Positions 47,008 through 55,809 of a stretch of 64,000 bases of DNA are shown piece by piece. The notes under the pieces were generated by a model. The model did no database searches and had not been told where the DNA came from. It was given only the letters and a program-made list of their open reading frames with translations. Both the position numbers and the translations under genes were made by a program. Origin of the DNA: Psychrobacter sp. NG254 (GTDB taxonomy: Bacteria > Pseudomonadota > Gammaproteobacteria > Pseudomonadales > Moraxellaceae). Location: contig NZ_JADHDA010000003.1 in NCBI RefSeq assembly GCF_015277735.1, positions 434,001 to 498,000 of the forward strand, read 5' to 3'. Each line of letters opens with the position of its first letter. Position 1 is the stretch's first letter.

Positions 47008-49857
47008 ATGAGTTTAAGACCTTGGCGTGAAATAGCACGTCCACATAAAGATGTTTTAGAAGGTACATTCAAGCAATCGGAATTCGCAGCAGATATTACG
47101 CAAGTTGCTAATGGAACGGCGCCACCTGAATATCAGGATGCCGAAAAGTTTTTTGCACGTACGTTCATCACTGAAGGCATGAGGTTATTGCTGATGTCAG
47201 TCGCTCAACGCCTAGTAGGCAAGGGTGGTGATCCAGTTATTCAGCTCCAAACCTCATTTGGTGGTGGTAAAACACATACTATGTTGACTGTTTTGCACTT
47301 GGCAAGTCGTGAGGTTAGTACTGATAAGTTACAAGGTATTCCACCTTTACTAGATGAAGCAGGTATTAACGATTTACCTAGAGCTAACATTGCCATTCTA
47401 GACGGCATTGCTTTATCAGTGAGTCAAGGTAAACAACATGGTGAAATTTGTGCAAACACTCTATGGGGAGAAATGGCTTGGCAACTATTAGGAGAAGAAG
47501 GTTATGCACTAGTCGCAGCTTCTGATCGTGATGGAACAGCACCGGGTAAAGATGTATTGACTTACTTACTTACTAAAGCCGCTCCTTGTGTCGTACTGAT
47601 AGATGAGTTACAGAAGTTTTTCAGTGACTTAACACCAGGAAAACCTCTTAATGCTGGTACATATGAAGCTAACTTAAAGTTTATACAAGCCTTAACAGAG
47701 GCATTTAAAACCGTGCCCAATGCTGTATTATTAGCATCGCTCCCAGAATCTGAAACTGAAGTTGGCGATACATTTGGTCAAAATACCTTAAATGCTTTAG
47801 AAAAGCATTTTGGCCGTGTCGAATCTGTTTGGAAGCCTGTCGCGGCTGAAGAGGCATTTGAAATTGTTCGTCGGCGTCTATTCGAGTCAGCTGGTGAAAG
47901 AAATCAAATTGAAAGTACCTGTCAAAACTTTAGTAGTTTCTATCAAGAAAATGCACGATATTTCCCAGAAGAAACAATAACTCACCTTTACTACGAACGA
48001 ATGTGCTCTTCTTACCCTATTCATCCAGAGATTTTTGATCGCCTGTATGAAGACTGGTCTACATTAGATAAGTTTCAACGTACAAGGGGGGTACTTCAGT
48101 ATATGGCAGTTATTATTCATCGCTTATGGAATGATAATAATCAGGATGCCATGATTATGCCAGGCTCTATTCCCTTAAGTGATAGTACAGTTCGCCATAA
48201 AAGTATCCATTATTTGCCACAAGGATGGGAGCCTGTAATTGAACGTGAAGTAGACGGCGATCGTTCAGAACCATACCGTATAGATGGAGATGATACTCGT
48301 TTTGGTAGTGTGCAAGCAGCGAAACGTACTATGCGCTCTATATTCTTAGGCAGTGCACCAAGTTCACGTAATCAAGTCATAAAAGGTATTCAGTTAGAAA
48401 GAATTATATTAGGCTCTGCTCAGCCTGGACAGAATATCGGAGTATTTGATGATGTACTTAAACGCTTACGAGATAGGTTGCATTATCTTTACTCAGATCA
48501 AGATCGTTTCTGGTTAGATACTAAGCCTAACTTACGACGGGAAATGGAAAGCCGTAAGCAAAATATAGATGAACTTGTTCTAAATAGTGAATTAAAAAGT
48601 CATATAACGGCTATGTTTGCTAAAAAAGGTTTTTTTGCAGGTGTTCATGTATTTACGAACTCAAGTGACGTACCAGATGAATGGGGAGTTGGCCCAAGAT
48701 TGGTAGTTTTACCTCCCCATGAAAGCTACGCGAAAAGAGACGGTAATGATGCTATTGCTGCTGCTGAAAATATTTTATCCTACCGTGGAGAACAACCTCG
48801 CCAGAAACGTAATCGTTTAATTTTCTTCGCAGCAGATAAAGATGTTGTTGGTCGTTTGAAAGATGCTGCTCGTACATATTTAGCTTGGCGCGCTATTGTT
48901 TCAGATATTAATGAAGGTAAGTTAAACCTTGATTTATTTCAAGTAAAACTTGCAGAGAACAGTGCAAATGAGGCTCAAGTTAGCCTTAAACAAATGGCCC
49001 GTGAAGCTTATAAATGGGTGCTTTGTCCAGAGCAACCTAAAGCGACTGATAAAAATATAGAGTGGCAAACTGTTTCTGTCTCAACTAATTCTTCAAATTT
49101 AATTCAGGAAATCGAAAATCGATTACACGAGGAAGAGTGGATTATTACAGAGTGGTCACCTATACATTTGAAAAAACTGCTAGAACAGCTGTATTTCAAA
49201 AAAGGTACACCTGATTCTAAGTCTGATATAAGTGCATTACAGGTTTATCGCGATATTTGTCAGTACCTATATTTGCCAAGACTTCTTAATGAACAAGTAT
49301 ATAAAAATGCTATCGTTAATGGTTTAGAAAATGAAGATTTCTTTGGTTTTGCCTCTGGTAAGGATAGCGATCAATATTTAGGTTTTTGTTTTGGTAATGG
49401 TGGATTACCTTATTTAGATGATACTGCATTGTTGATTGAAAAGGATACTGCGCTAAGTTATCGAGAAAAAATAAAGCCTGCACCTGAATTAGAAACTACT
49501 AATCAACCAGACGACGATAACATCGGTGGCTATGCTGGTACCGATATTGACTTGGTGTCAACTGCTATACCACAATCGACATTACCTGTATCTGCAGGAG
49601 TATTGTCAGAACCGACTGCCATTAAAAAACAGTTTTATGGCAGTGTTGACCTTGATTCAGTAAAAGCCAAGATGGATTTTGCGACTATTGTTGATGAAGT
49701 TGTTCAGCAATTTACAGCTAAGCTAGGTATTGAAGTAACTATTTCAGTTGAGATACAAGCTAAATCTCAGGATGGCTTCGATGAATCTTTACAGCGTACA
49801 ATTAAAGAAAATTGTAATGTTTTAGGGTTCAATAATTCGGAGTTTGAAGAAGAGTAG
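47008..49857 (+). CDS. DUF499 AAA-type ATPase (Hma-like ATPase)
   Basis: The protein is 949 aa. ATG 47008 follows AAAAGGG by 7 bp; a TTG at 47002 is less likely. Walker [20 protein letters not shown] (about 80-98) and Walker [14 protein letters not shown] (about 195) define a DUF499 ATPase, related to PglY of BREX. These large proteins act with DUF1156 methylases and helicases in phage defence. The C-terminal 100 residues contain a strand-helix domain ([29 protein letters not shown]). It is the last gene of the run from 36761, separated by 132 bp from the methylase and closed by the terminator at 49969-50001. Confidence 0.82.
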   Translation: MSLRPWREIARPHKDVLEGTFKQSEFAADITQVANGTAPPEYQDAEKFFARTFITEGMRLLLMSVAQRLVGKGGDPVIQLQTSFGGGKTHTMLTVLHLASREVSTDKLQGIPPLLDEAGINDLPRANIAILDGIALSVSQGKQHGEICANTLWGEMAWQLLGEEGYALVAASDRDGTAPGKDVLTYLLTKAAPCVVLIDELQKFFSDLTPGKPLNAGTYEANLKFIQALTEAFKTVPNAVLLASLPESETEVGDTFGQNTLNALEKHFGRVESVWKPVAAEEAFEIVRRRLFESAGERNQIESTCQNFSSFYQENARYFPEETITHLYYERMCSSYPIHPEIFDRLYEDWSTLDKFQRTRGVLQYMAVIIHRLWNDNNQDAMIMPGSIPLSDSTVRHKSIHYLPQGWEPVIEREVDGDRSEPYRIDGDDTRFGSVQAAKRTMRSIFLGSAPSSRNQVIKGIQLERIILGSAQPGQNIGVFDDVLKRLRDRLHYLYSDQDRFWLDTKPNLRREMESRKQNIDELVLNSELKSHITAMFAKKGFFAGVHVFTNSSDVPDEWGVGPRLVVLPPHESYAKRDGNDAIAAAENILSYRGEQPRQKRNRLIFFAADKDVVGRLKDAARTYLAWRAIVSDINEGKLNLDLFQVKLAENSANEAQVSLKQMAREAYKWVLCPEQPKATDKNIEWQTVSVSTNSSNLIQEIENRLHEEEWIITEWSPIHLKKLLEQLYFKKGTPDSKSDISALQVYRDICQYLYLPRLLNEQVYKNAIVNGLENEDFFGFASGKDSDQYLGFCFGNGGLPYLDDTALLIEKDTALSYREKIKPAPELETTNQPDDDNIGGYAGTDIDLVSTAIPQSTLPVSAGVLSEPTAIKKQFYGSVDLDSVKAKMDFATIVDEVVQQFTAKLGIEVTISVEIQAKSQDGFDESLQRTIKENCNVLGFNNSEFEEE

Positions 49858-49968
49858 AGTCAGTTTTTGTTAATGTTTTTAATAAATAAGAAAACTTAAC
49901 TATCAAAATCGATATTTATATCCCTCAACTAACGGAACACAAAATAAGTATTCGAATGATATATGCGG

Positions 49969-50001
49969 AAAAGCCAGACAACTTAAGCTGTCTGGCTTTT
50001 T
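49969..50001. terminator. Bidirectional intrinsic terminator between convergent genes
   Basis: AAAAGCCAGACA at 49969-49980 pairs with TGTCTGGCTTTT at 49989-50000 across an 8-base loop. It has T's on the plus side and A's on the other, so it works both ways. It lies between the DUF499 gene (plus) and the 108-aa gene (minus). Confidence 0.8.
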
Positions 50002-50014
50002 GGATGATTAATGC

Positions 50015-50338
50015 TCATTTGTTTGCTTGATCTGTCCGCCATAAAGCATGCTCACATATTATGCATAACCAACTATTTTTGGCACGCATATAAGGAATAT
50101 CAGCAGGTACTTCAATCTGACAAGCATAACCGCAGTACTCACATACAACATCGTCCAAGTAGGCATAACACTGAGTGACTGTCTCAAAGAATACTTGAGG
50201 ACTTACCTCATACTTCTCACAAAGCGTCTTCACATGTTTAATAAAACCGCTTTTATTATCGTATGCCCAGTAATCCTCACATATTTTGATATCGTATGGG
50301 CTCTGCGTCATATTCGGCTGAAGTTTTACACTCATCAT
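50015..50338 (-). CDS. Small zinc-ribbon-like protein, unknown function
   Basis: The protein is about 108 aa from ATG 50338, which follows TAAGGAG by a few bases; a longer ORF to 50383 lacks such a site. Cysteine pairs CEYCGYAC and CIICEH look like a zinc knuckle, and SWLCIICEHALW near the end supports this. No family recognised. Last gene of the minus-strand integrase operon, starting 7 bp after the 97-aa gene. Passenger genes of this sort are common beside integrases. Confidence 0.6.
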   Translation of the reverse strand: MMSVKLQPNMTQSPYDIKICEDYWAYDNKSGFIKHVKTLCEKYEVSPQVFFETVTQCYAYLDDVVCEYCGYACQIEVPADIPYMRAKNSWLCIICEHALWRTDQANK

Positions 50339-50345
50339 ACTCTCC

Positions 50346-50639
50346 TTAGTAGCTGCCATAATCAGAGTGCGGTAATAGCTCATAGAGCTCTGCTTGAAGC
50401 TTAATGCTTATATCTTCCACAAAGTACCCATCCTGAGCATCCAAGCGCTTCTGCACCCACACACGCATCGCCATATCGTTACCAAAGCAACGCTTCACTC
50501 CTAAAAAGCGTGCTAGGTTATGATTAGATGAAATATACAACTCACGTATCAATGAATTAGCGATAAGATTTGCATCTTCACTGATAGCACCATCCTGTTT
50601 AAACTCACCAAATAGCTGCTCATAATTGATAATTTTCAT
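50346..50639 (-). CDS. Small protein of unknown function coupled to the integrase
   Basis: The protein is 97 aa, helical, with no recognised motif (MKIINYEQLFGEFKQDGA start; LARFLGVKRCFGNDMAMRVWVQKRL in the middle). Its ATG overlaps the integrase stop by 4 bases (ATGA), so translation is coupled. Position in the int operon suggests a role in element maintenance or simply hitch-hiking. Two short ORFs like this after an integrase are common in tRNA-linked islands. Confidence 0.6.
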   Translation of the reverse strand: MKIINYEQLFGEFKQDGAISEDANLIANSLIRELYISSNHNLARFLGVKRCFGNDMAMRVWVQKRLDAQDGYFVEDISIKLQAELYELLPHSDYGSY

Positions 50640-51880
50640 CGTGACGTCTCCTTGTCAGTCTGCGAGTTTGTGATGAGTCCTTCAGTGTCAAAGCTATGCG
50701 ATGCACCTGCTAACTTCTCCTTGCTTGCTAGTAGCAAGTTATCCATCGCTGAGCCATCTTGACGGGTAATATCAGGGACATAGCGGCTGTAGACCCGAAA
50801 CAACATCTCCGTACTACTGTGACCCATCTGCCGAGCAATCCACTCAGGGTTCTCACCAGCAGCGAGCCAAAGCGTCGCTGCGGTATGCCGAGTCTGATAA
50901 GCACGCCTATGTTTCAGACCGAGTAGGGCAAGCGTGGGTTTCCATACCCGTCTATTCACATTGCGATACTCCATTGGATTGCCTTGTGAATTGCAGAATA
51001 TAAACTCTGACTTACCAAAGGTGCGCGTCTTCTGCTCTAATAAGGCGTCATACACTAACTGTGACATCGCAATATCGCGTTGTGAGCCTAACGTCTTAGT
51101 CGGACCCATCTCACCATTCACTAACGCACCGCGTATACTGATCTCACGGCGATCAAAATTGATGCAGTCCCACTTAAGCCCATCAATCTCACTGGTACGC
51201 ATCCCTGTAAAAAAGCGGATGGTGTAGTAGGGCTTATAGTCAGCGCGGACATGCTTTAAAAATAACCATACCTCAGCCAGCGTAAAAGGATTTACATCAG
51301 GACGAGATTGCTTGAGATTCTTAATGTTTTTATAAGGCATCTCAAAATCATGGCGATCTGACGCTTCTTCTAGTATCATACGAAGAAGTATCATGATCTG
51401 ATTGATTCGTGCTACTGACAGACTTGACTGACCATCTTTACCGTAACAAACTTTGGCGAGGGAGCTACGGAAGGTCAGCAAGTCTGTTTTTTTTATGGTA
51501 TGTACTGCTTTACCACCAAACGCCGGTAATAAGTACTTATTTAAAATAATCTGTATCTTTTGCCGATAGCTCGGTCGCCACTCAATCTTCCTCTCCTCAA
51601 AAAACGTTTCCGAAAACTCTTTAAAGGTCGGATTGCGACTGATACAAGCTTCGGCTCTATCAGCCAGTGCCGTCATCTCCTGCGCTCGTTCACTCTTTGG
51701 GAAGTAAGCAGCATAGTCAAAGATGCCTAAAGTTATTTCTGCTTCCATTTTTTCGATAATTTTAGCCAGCTTCTTTCGATTAGCTGGAGTGTCTGTGAGA
51801 TTAGTCGTCTCACGGCAACGCATATTCATATATCGAAAATCTACGAATAGCTTGCCACGTCTCGATCTTATTGACGCCAT
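50636..51880 (-). CDS. int: Tyrosine integrase of the tRNA-Gly-linked element
   Basis: The protein is 414 aa, normal for phage/ICE integrases. An SAM-like N-terminal core-binding domain (about 80-180: FKEFSETFFEERKIEWRPSYRQKIQIIL) precedes the catalytic domain: FFTGMRTSEIDGLKWD (Arg near 227), a beta-hairpin Lys region, AYQTRHTAATLWLAAGE (Arg-His near 329; the usual first His is Tyr), and MGHSSTEMLFRVYSRY (His near 350, Tyr nucleophile near 360). It lies about 1.1 kb from tRNA-Gly with the excisionase-like gene and operator region between. Its natural target should be the tRNA-Gly anticodon arm carrying the 16-base core. Confidence 0.9.
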   Translation of the reverse strand: MASIRSRRGKLFVDFRYMNMRCRETTNLTDTPANRKKLAKIIEKMEAEITLGIFDYAAYFPKSERAQEMTALADRAEACISRNPTFKEFSETFFEERKIEWRPSYRQKIQIILNKYLLPAFGGKAVHTIKKTDLLTFRSSLAKVCYGKDGQSSLSVARINQIMILLRMILEEASDRHDFEMPYKNIKNLKQSRPDVNPFTLAEVWLFLKHVRADYKPYYTIRFFTGMRTSEIDGLKWDCINFDRREISIRGALVNGEMGPTKTLGSQRDIAMSQLVYDALLEQKTRTFGKSEFIFCNSQGNPMEYRNVNRRVWKPTLALLGLKHRRAYQTRHTAATLWLAAGENPEWIARQMGHSSTEMLFRVYSRYVPDITRQDGSAMDNLLLASKEKLAGASHSFDTEGLITNSQTDKETSR

Positions 51881-51906
51881 TATTTGACTCCTTGTTTAAA
51901 TAAAAC

Positions 51907-52122
51907 TTACTGTAAAGCCATACCGTTGATCGCACTCATGACAGGCTTACACATATCTTCTTCGATACGCTCCCAAACGTACAAAATCTTGCGACCGCCA
52001 AAAGGACGAATGTAATGGATGTTTTCAATCAAAACAGTGTCCTTAAGTTGGTTACGGATAGTACGTGCATCGTATTTGATACGATCGGCTAATTCTTGAG
52101 TAGTGAGATAAGTCTGTGACAT
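51907..52122 (-). CDS. Excisionase-like helix-turn-helix protein
   Basis: The protein is 71 aa: LTTQELADRIKYDARTIRNQ is an AlpA/MerR-like helix-turn-helix, and the remainder (IRPFGGRKILYVWERIEEDM) fits the wing of excisionase-type proteins. GGAGA lies just before ATG 52122. It is transcribed 26 bp ahead of the integrase, the usual arrangement for a recombination directionality factor or a small activator of int. Function is inferred from size, fold and place. Confidence 0.7.
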   Translation of the reverse strand: MSQTYLTTQELADRIKYDARTIRNQLKDTVLIENIHYIRPFGGRKILYVWERIEEDMCKPVMSAINGMALQ

Positions 52123-52244
52123 AATAGTTCTCCATGTGAAATAAATTTACTATTAGTGAATGATTAGTTATCACTAATGAGTACATATTATCTATAAATA
52201 TTATCACTTGCAAGCACTTTTTTATCACTTTAGGGATTTTGTAA
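52123..52244. promoter_or_regulatory. Divergent control region between excisionase and Cro-like genes, with TTATCACT repeats
   Basis: ATTAGTGA at 52152-52159 is the inverted copy of TCACTAAT at 52171-52178. The word TTATCACT occurs three times in one direction, at 52168-52175, 52201-52208 and 52222-52229. Such repeated half-sites between divergent genes look like operators for the Cro-like protein encoded at 52245, which would then control both itself and the integrase operon. Binding is inferred. Confidence 0.6.
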
Positions 52245-52475
52245 ATGATTAAGCTTAATTTACCTGTTTTATTTGCACAAAGAGGCATCCGTGTAGCTGA
52301 TGCTGACAGGATGTCTAAACTAGGAAGATCTACTTTGTATCGAATGTACAATAATGAAGTCACTAGAATAGACTTTGATTCATTAAATGAGCTTTGTAAG
52401 CTTTTAGATTGCACACCCGGCGATATTATCCTCTATGAAGAAGATTGTGAGGAAGGGGGTTCAGAAGAAAGTTAG
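52245..52475 (+). CDS. Cro/C1-type (YozG-like) small repressor
   Basis: The protein is 76 aa. MIKLNLPVLFAQRGIRVADADRMSKLGRSTLYRMYN with FDSLNELCKLLDCTPGDIILYEED is the compact XRE-like HTH family that has a recognition helix after LGRSTLYR and an L-C-x-L-D-C-T-P-G-D-I end. It is divergent from the excisionase gene, with operator-like repeats between, so it is probably the switch controlling excision and integration. The acidic tail (EDCEEGGSEES) is unremarkable. Confidence 0.8.
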   Translation: MIKLNLPVLFAQRGIRVADADRMSKLGRSTLYRMYNNEVTRIDFDSLNELCKLLDCTPGDIILYEEDCEEGGSEES

Positions 52476-52911
52476 AATGCTTATTAGAATAGTTCTTTGG
52501 AGTGTCTCGGGAATCATCAAGCTTAGCGCTGATAAATATTCTACTCGTCCTTATTGTTTTCAAATATCAGGTTGTGGTCGTTACTGTTTAAACGACAATT
52601 AATTTTGGATGTTATAAAGCTAAAATTCATTTTAGAGAAATTAGACCTCTGAAAAACACGTTTTTTGTTGAATTGAGGTTGGGTTCAAAAATCATCATAG
52701 TGCCAAATTTACTAGGTTAGGTGTCATGATGGTTTTTTAGCCAAAAATAGCTAGGTTGTGGTCAGTTATGTATGTGAGGTTTTAGGGCAGGGCACAGTTT
52801 GGGCACCAAATGGGCACCGTCATGAAAACGGGATTTTTATTTGAGTAGTTATACTTAACTATATTCAAAAAGATATTTCGATAAATCTTCTACAAGCCCC
52901 GAAAATTAGAC
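52476..52911. repeat. Island right end with integrase arm-site-like repeats
   Basis: No gene is seen. GGGCAC[AC] occurs three times at 52790-52796, 52801-52807 and 52812-52818, spaced exactly 11 bp (one helical turn) apart. The 11-mer AGGTTGTGGTC occurs at 52569-52579 and again at 52753-52763. Short direct repeats with helical spacing near the core are what arm-type binding sites of tyrosine integrases look like. Assignment to the 414-aa integrase is inference. Confidence 0.55.
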
Positions 52912-52914
52912 AAA

Positions 52915-52944
52915 AAAAAGCCTCACTGTTAAGTGAGGCTTTTT
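52915..52944. terminator. Bidirectional terminator after tRNA-Gly
   Basis: AAAAAGCCTCAC at 52915-52926 pairs perfectly with GTGAGGCTTTTT at 52933-52944 across TGTTAA. On the minus strand it lies 8 bases after the tRNA 3' end and would end the tRNA transcript. Confidence 0.85.
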
Positions 52945-52951
52945 AAGTATT

Positions 52952-53026
52952 TGGAGCGGGAAAAGAGATTCGAACTCTCGACCCCAACCTTGGCAAGGTT
53001 ATGCTCTACCACTGAGCTATTCCCGC
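52952..53026 (-). tRNA. tRNA-Gly (anticodon GCC)
   Basis: Read on the minus strand, the 75-base cloverleaf starts GCGGGAATAGCTCAGTGGTA. It has the anticodon stem-loop AACCTTGCCAAGGTT with GCC at the centre, the T-arm AGAGTTCGAATCTCT, and acceptor stem GCGGGAA/TTCCCGC with T and an encoded CCA at 52952-52954. All stems pair. It decodes GGC/GGU. It is intact despite hosting the island boundary in its anticodon arm. The hairpin at 52915-52944 is its terminator. Confidence 0.97.
52981..53000. other. Right attachment-site copy inside tRNA-Gly
   Basis: ACCCCAACCTTGGCAA at 52981-52996, then GGTT, matches the left copy at 1288-1307 with a single difference in twenty bases. It spans the anticodon loop and the 3' side of the anticodon stem plus variable loop, a standard crossover site for tyrosine integrases. 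The tRNA remains whole because the island supplies, or preserves, its 3' half. Confidence 0.75.
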
Positions 53027-53287
53027 TAATTATCAATTAACTATCGTCAGTTGATGATGGCGTATTATACGCAGTTTTTTTGGTGTGTCAACACCCAAAA
53101 CGAAAAAAACCAAAGTTAATAAAATAGGCGTTTTCTAAGGCCGTGTATGTATGTTATAACGGTTTATTATGATATGTATTCCAAAAGCTTTGTATTGCAT
53201 AAATAAGCTGGGATACATTTCATAATTTAATCTTAAATCACATTCACAATTATTAATGCTTATAAAGATAAGTCATAGGGATATACA

Positions 53288-54958
53288 ATGAGTCAACACT
53301 ATACCATCGCCGATTATTTGTTTGATCGTGTCGCAGAAGCAGGTGCTTCTGAGATATTTGGCGTACCTGGTGATTTCAACTTAACTTTTCTAGATAATGT
53401 GCTAGCCTCTGATAAGCTACGCTGGGTGGGTAATACCAATGAGCTAAATGCAGGTTATGCAGCTGATGGCTATGCTCGTGAGCGTGGGTTTGCGGCTATG
53501 GTCACGACTTTTGGTGTGGGTGAGTTGTCTGCGATTAATGCGACGGCAGGCTCTTTTGCAGAGTATGCACCAGTACTTCATATCGTGGGCGCGCCAAGTA
53601 CGGCAGTGCAAGACTCAAAACGCCGTATTCATCATTCGCTTGGTGATGGGGTGTTCAATCATTTTATTAAGATGGTTGAGCCAGTAACTGTGGCACGGGC
53701 ACAGCTTACACCAGAAAACGCTGCCTCAGAGATTGACCGTGTCATTCGTCTGATTCTTAAAAAACACCGCCCTGGTTACTTATTGTTATCGCCTGATGTG
53801 GCAAAAATGCCAATTTATCCACCAACGACTAAGCTGATTGATAGCCAAGAAGATATTACCAGTCAAGCAGCACTGGCGGATTTTAAAAAAGCGTTAATAG
53901 AGTTTTTGCCAAACAAGACCACGACGCTGATGGCAGATTTGATGGTGCATCGTTTAGGGCTGCAAAATCAGCTCAAAGCACTCATTGCTGATACCGATAT
54001 TCCTTATACTACGCTGTCTTGGGGTAAGACATTACTCGATGAAAACAGCGAGCGCTGGGCAGGGACTTATGCAGGGGTTGCTTCACGTCCTGTCGTCAAA
54101 GATGCGGTAGAGAACTGCGAATGTCTGATCAAAATAGGGGTGCAGTATACCGACACCACCACCGCAGGATTTAGCCAAGATATCAACGAAGATGCCGTAG
54201 TAGACTTGCATTATGAACGGGCTTCTATCAGTGGTCAAAACTTTGCACCGATTGCCTTGAAGGACGCGCTGCAAGCGTTGCATGAAGTCATGACCTCTGG
54301 TATCAATATCGTGCCAAAGGTCTTTTGTGAGCCGGTCAACCCACATGAGCAAAATGGCAAAGATGATGAAGCCATCCGCCAAGACGATCTTTGGCACATC
54401 ATTGCTGATCGCTTAGACCACAACAACTTGGTGTTTTCTGAACAAGGAACGGCCTATTTTGGTATCAGTGATGTGCGTCTACCAGAAGGGGTGACGTCAT
54501 ATGGTCAGCCGATGTGGGGATCAATTGGCTATACCTTGCCAGCCAGCCTAGGCGCTGCTATTGCCTCGCCAAACAAGCGCAGTGTTTTATTGATTGGTGA
54601 TGGTTCAGCATTATTGACCATTCAAGAGATAGCGGTGATGATTCAAGAGCGTATCAACCCAGTCATTGTCCTAATCAATAACGATGGCTATACGGTAGAG
54701 CGTGCGATTCATGGTGAAAACCAATACTACAACGATATTCCTAAATGTGACTGGCAGATCATGCCGCAAGCATTTGGTGCCACCAAAGAAAACAGTCTCA
54801 TGCTGAAAGTCGAAACCGCAGGAGAACTCAAAGCGGCGTTTGATACGGCCGCCGCCACCACCGATAAGCTTATTATGATAGAGGTCATTGCCGATAAGCA
54901 TGATATTCCGCCACTGCTTGCCGACATCAGCGCTGCACTAAAACCAAAATCCGATTAA
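53288..54958 (+). CDS. Thiamine-diphosphate 2-oxo acid decarboxylase (pyruvate/indolepyruvate decarboxylase family)
   Basis: The protein is 556 aa, normal length. The N-terminal TPP domain has FGVPGDFNLTFLDNV and the catalytic Glu in NTNELNAGYAADGYAR; HH in RRIHHSLGDG is the active-site pair of PDC/IPDC enzymes. The C-terminal TPP-binding motif is GDGSALLTIQEIAVMIQERINPVIVLINNDGYTVE. It decarboxylates a 2-oxo acid (pyruvate, phenylpyruvate or indolepyruvate) to an aldehyde in the cytoplasm; which one cannot be read. Higher GC than the island genes shows that it is core chromosome. It starts 261 bp after the tRNA and ends in its own terminator. Confidence 0.88.
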   Translation: MSQHYTIADYLFDRVAEAGASEIFGVPGDFNLTFLDNVLASDKLRWVGNTNELNAGYAADGYARERGFAAMVTTFGVGELSAINATAGSFAEYAPVLHIVGAPSTAVQDSKRRIHHSLGDGVFNHFIKMVEPVTVARAQLTPENAASEIDRVIRLILKKHRPGYLLLSPDVAKMPIYPPTTKLIDSQEDITSQAALADFKKALIEFLPNKTTTLMADLMVHRLGLQNQLKALIADTDIPYTTLSWGKTLLDENSERWAGTYAGVASRPVVKDAVENCECLIKIGVQYTDTTTAGFSQDINEDAVVDLHYERASISGQNFAPIALKDALQALHEVMTSGINIVPKVFCEPVNPHEQNGKDDEAIRQDDLWHIIADRLDHNNLVFSEQGTAYFGISDVRLPEGVTSYGQPMWGSIGYTLPASLGAAIASPNKRSVLLIGDGSALLTIQEIAVMIQERINPVIVLINNDGYTVERAIHGENQYYNDIPKCDWQIMPQAFGATKENSLMLKVETAGELKAAFDTAAATTDKLIMIEVIADKHDIPPLLADISAALKPKSD

Positions 54959-55010
54959 ACAATGCGCAGATAAAACAATGCGCAAATAACACAGACAACA
55001 GAATCAAATC

Positions 55011-55046
55011 ACCCCATCTAGCATATTGTTAGGTGGGGTTTTTTTG
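55011..55046 (+). terminator. Intrinsic terminator
   Basis: ACCCCATC pairs with GGTGGGGT (one G-U pair) and is followed by seven T's. It lies 52 bp after the decarboxylase stop. Confidence 0.8.
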
Positions 55047-55165
55047 GTATCTTTACTATATGAATGAATTAAACCAATATCGCTCTTACGTCTGTCTACA
55101 GACTTTAGTATCATGGCGGATTGGGCTACGTTCAGCCTTTATATTCAATAGGAGATGGACCCGAC

Positions 55166-55501
55166 GTGATTTGGTTAAAAATGCTTATCGGCGCATTGAT
55201 GGTACTGGCGATTCAATTATTCGCCCAAACCCGATTTTTTTATTTGGCTGCACTTGCGCCACTATTTCCCACATTTACGTTAATCAGCCACTTCATCGTC
55301 GGCACTGAGCGTAGTCCTGCTGATTTAAGAGTAGCACTAATATTTAGCATGCTCGGTGTCATACCGCATTTGATTTATACCTTTGTGGTGTTTTTCAGTA
55401 TTGGCTATATGAGCTTATATAAGGCTTTACTATTGGGCGTCGTCGCTTGGATGATAGCCGCGGCTATCTTAGTACTGACATGGCAATACATTCAAGCTTA
55501 A
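55166..55501 (+). CDS. GlpM-like small membrane protein
   Basis: The protein is about 111 aa from GTG 55166, which has AGGAG 11 bp upstream; the ORF is open to 55121 but the GTG matches the family N-terminus. Four hydrophobic segments (WLKMLIGALMVLAIQL; FFYLAALAPLFPTFTLISHF; ALIFSMLGVIPHLIYTFVVFF; LLLGVVAWMIAAAILVL). GlpM, named from Pseudomonas, affects glycerol-3-phosphate metabolism and alginate, with an unknown mechanism. The PLFPTF and FSM-x-x-IP words match it well. It stands alone. Confidence 0.75.
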   Translation: MIWLKMLIGALMVLAIQLFAQTRFFYLAALAPLFPTFTLISHFIVGTERSPADLRVALIFSMLGVIPHLIYTFVVFFSIGYMSLYKALLLGVVAWMIAAAILVLTWQYIQA

Positions 55502-55809
55502 GCATTCAGGCTTAGATTAGCTGATACAGATGACAATTATCGTTGAATAAAAGTTGACGTTTACATGAGGTAGTACAGACAGCTTTCATCTATGAATTGA
55601 TATGATTTGGCTAAAATATCTTTTATAAAATTTGATAGTAGGTGTTACGCTTGGCAGTGTCCGATTGACCATCGCGGATAGGCGCTTATCTGGTGTGATA
55701 TCTACTGACAGTGCGACAACGTAAATTTTTTTTGAATCAAGTAATATCTCACTCATTATAAATATAACCACAAATATAATCACGATAACGACAAAATAGG
55801 GCTTAAAAA

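Noticed and set aside
36761-49857. BREX or DISARM locus
   Set aside because: No PglZ, BrxL, DrmA, DrmB or phospholipase-D gene is present; DUF499 with DUF1156 and a DUF3883 helicase fits Hma better.
54957-54990. Short direct repeat AACAATGCGCA twice after the decarboxylase gene
   Set aside because: Two short copies only, close to a terminator, with no feature to explain; likely slippage.
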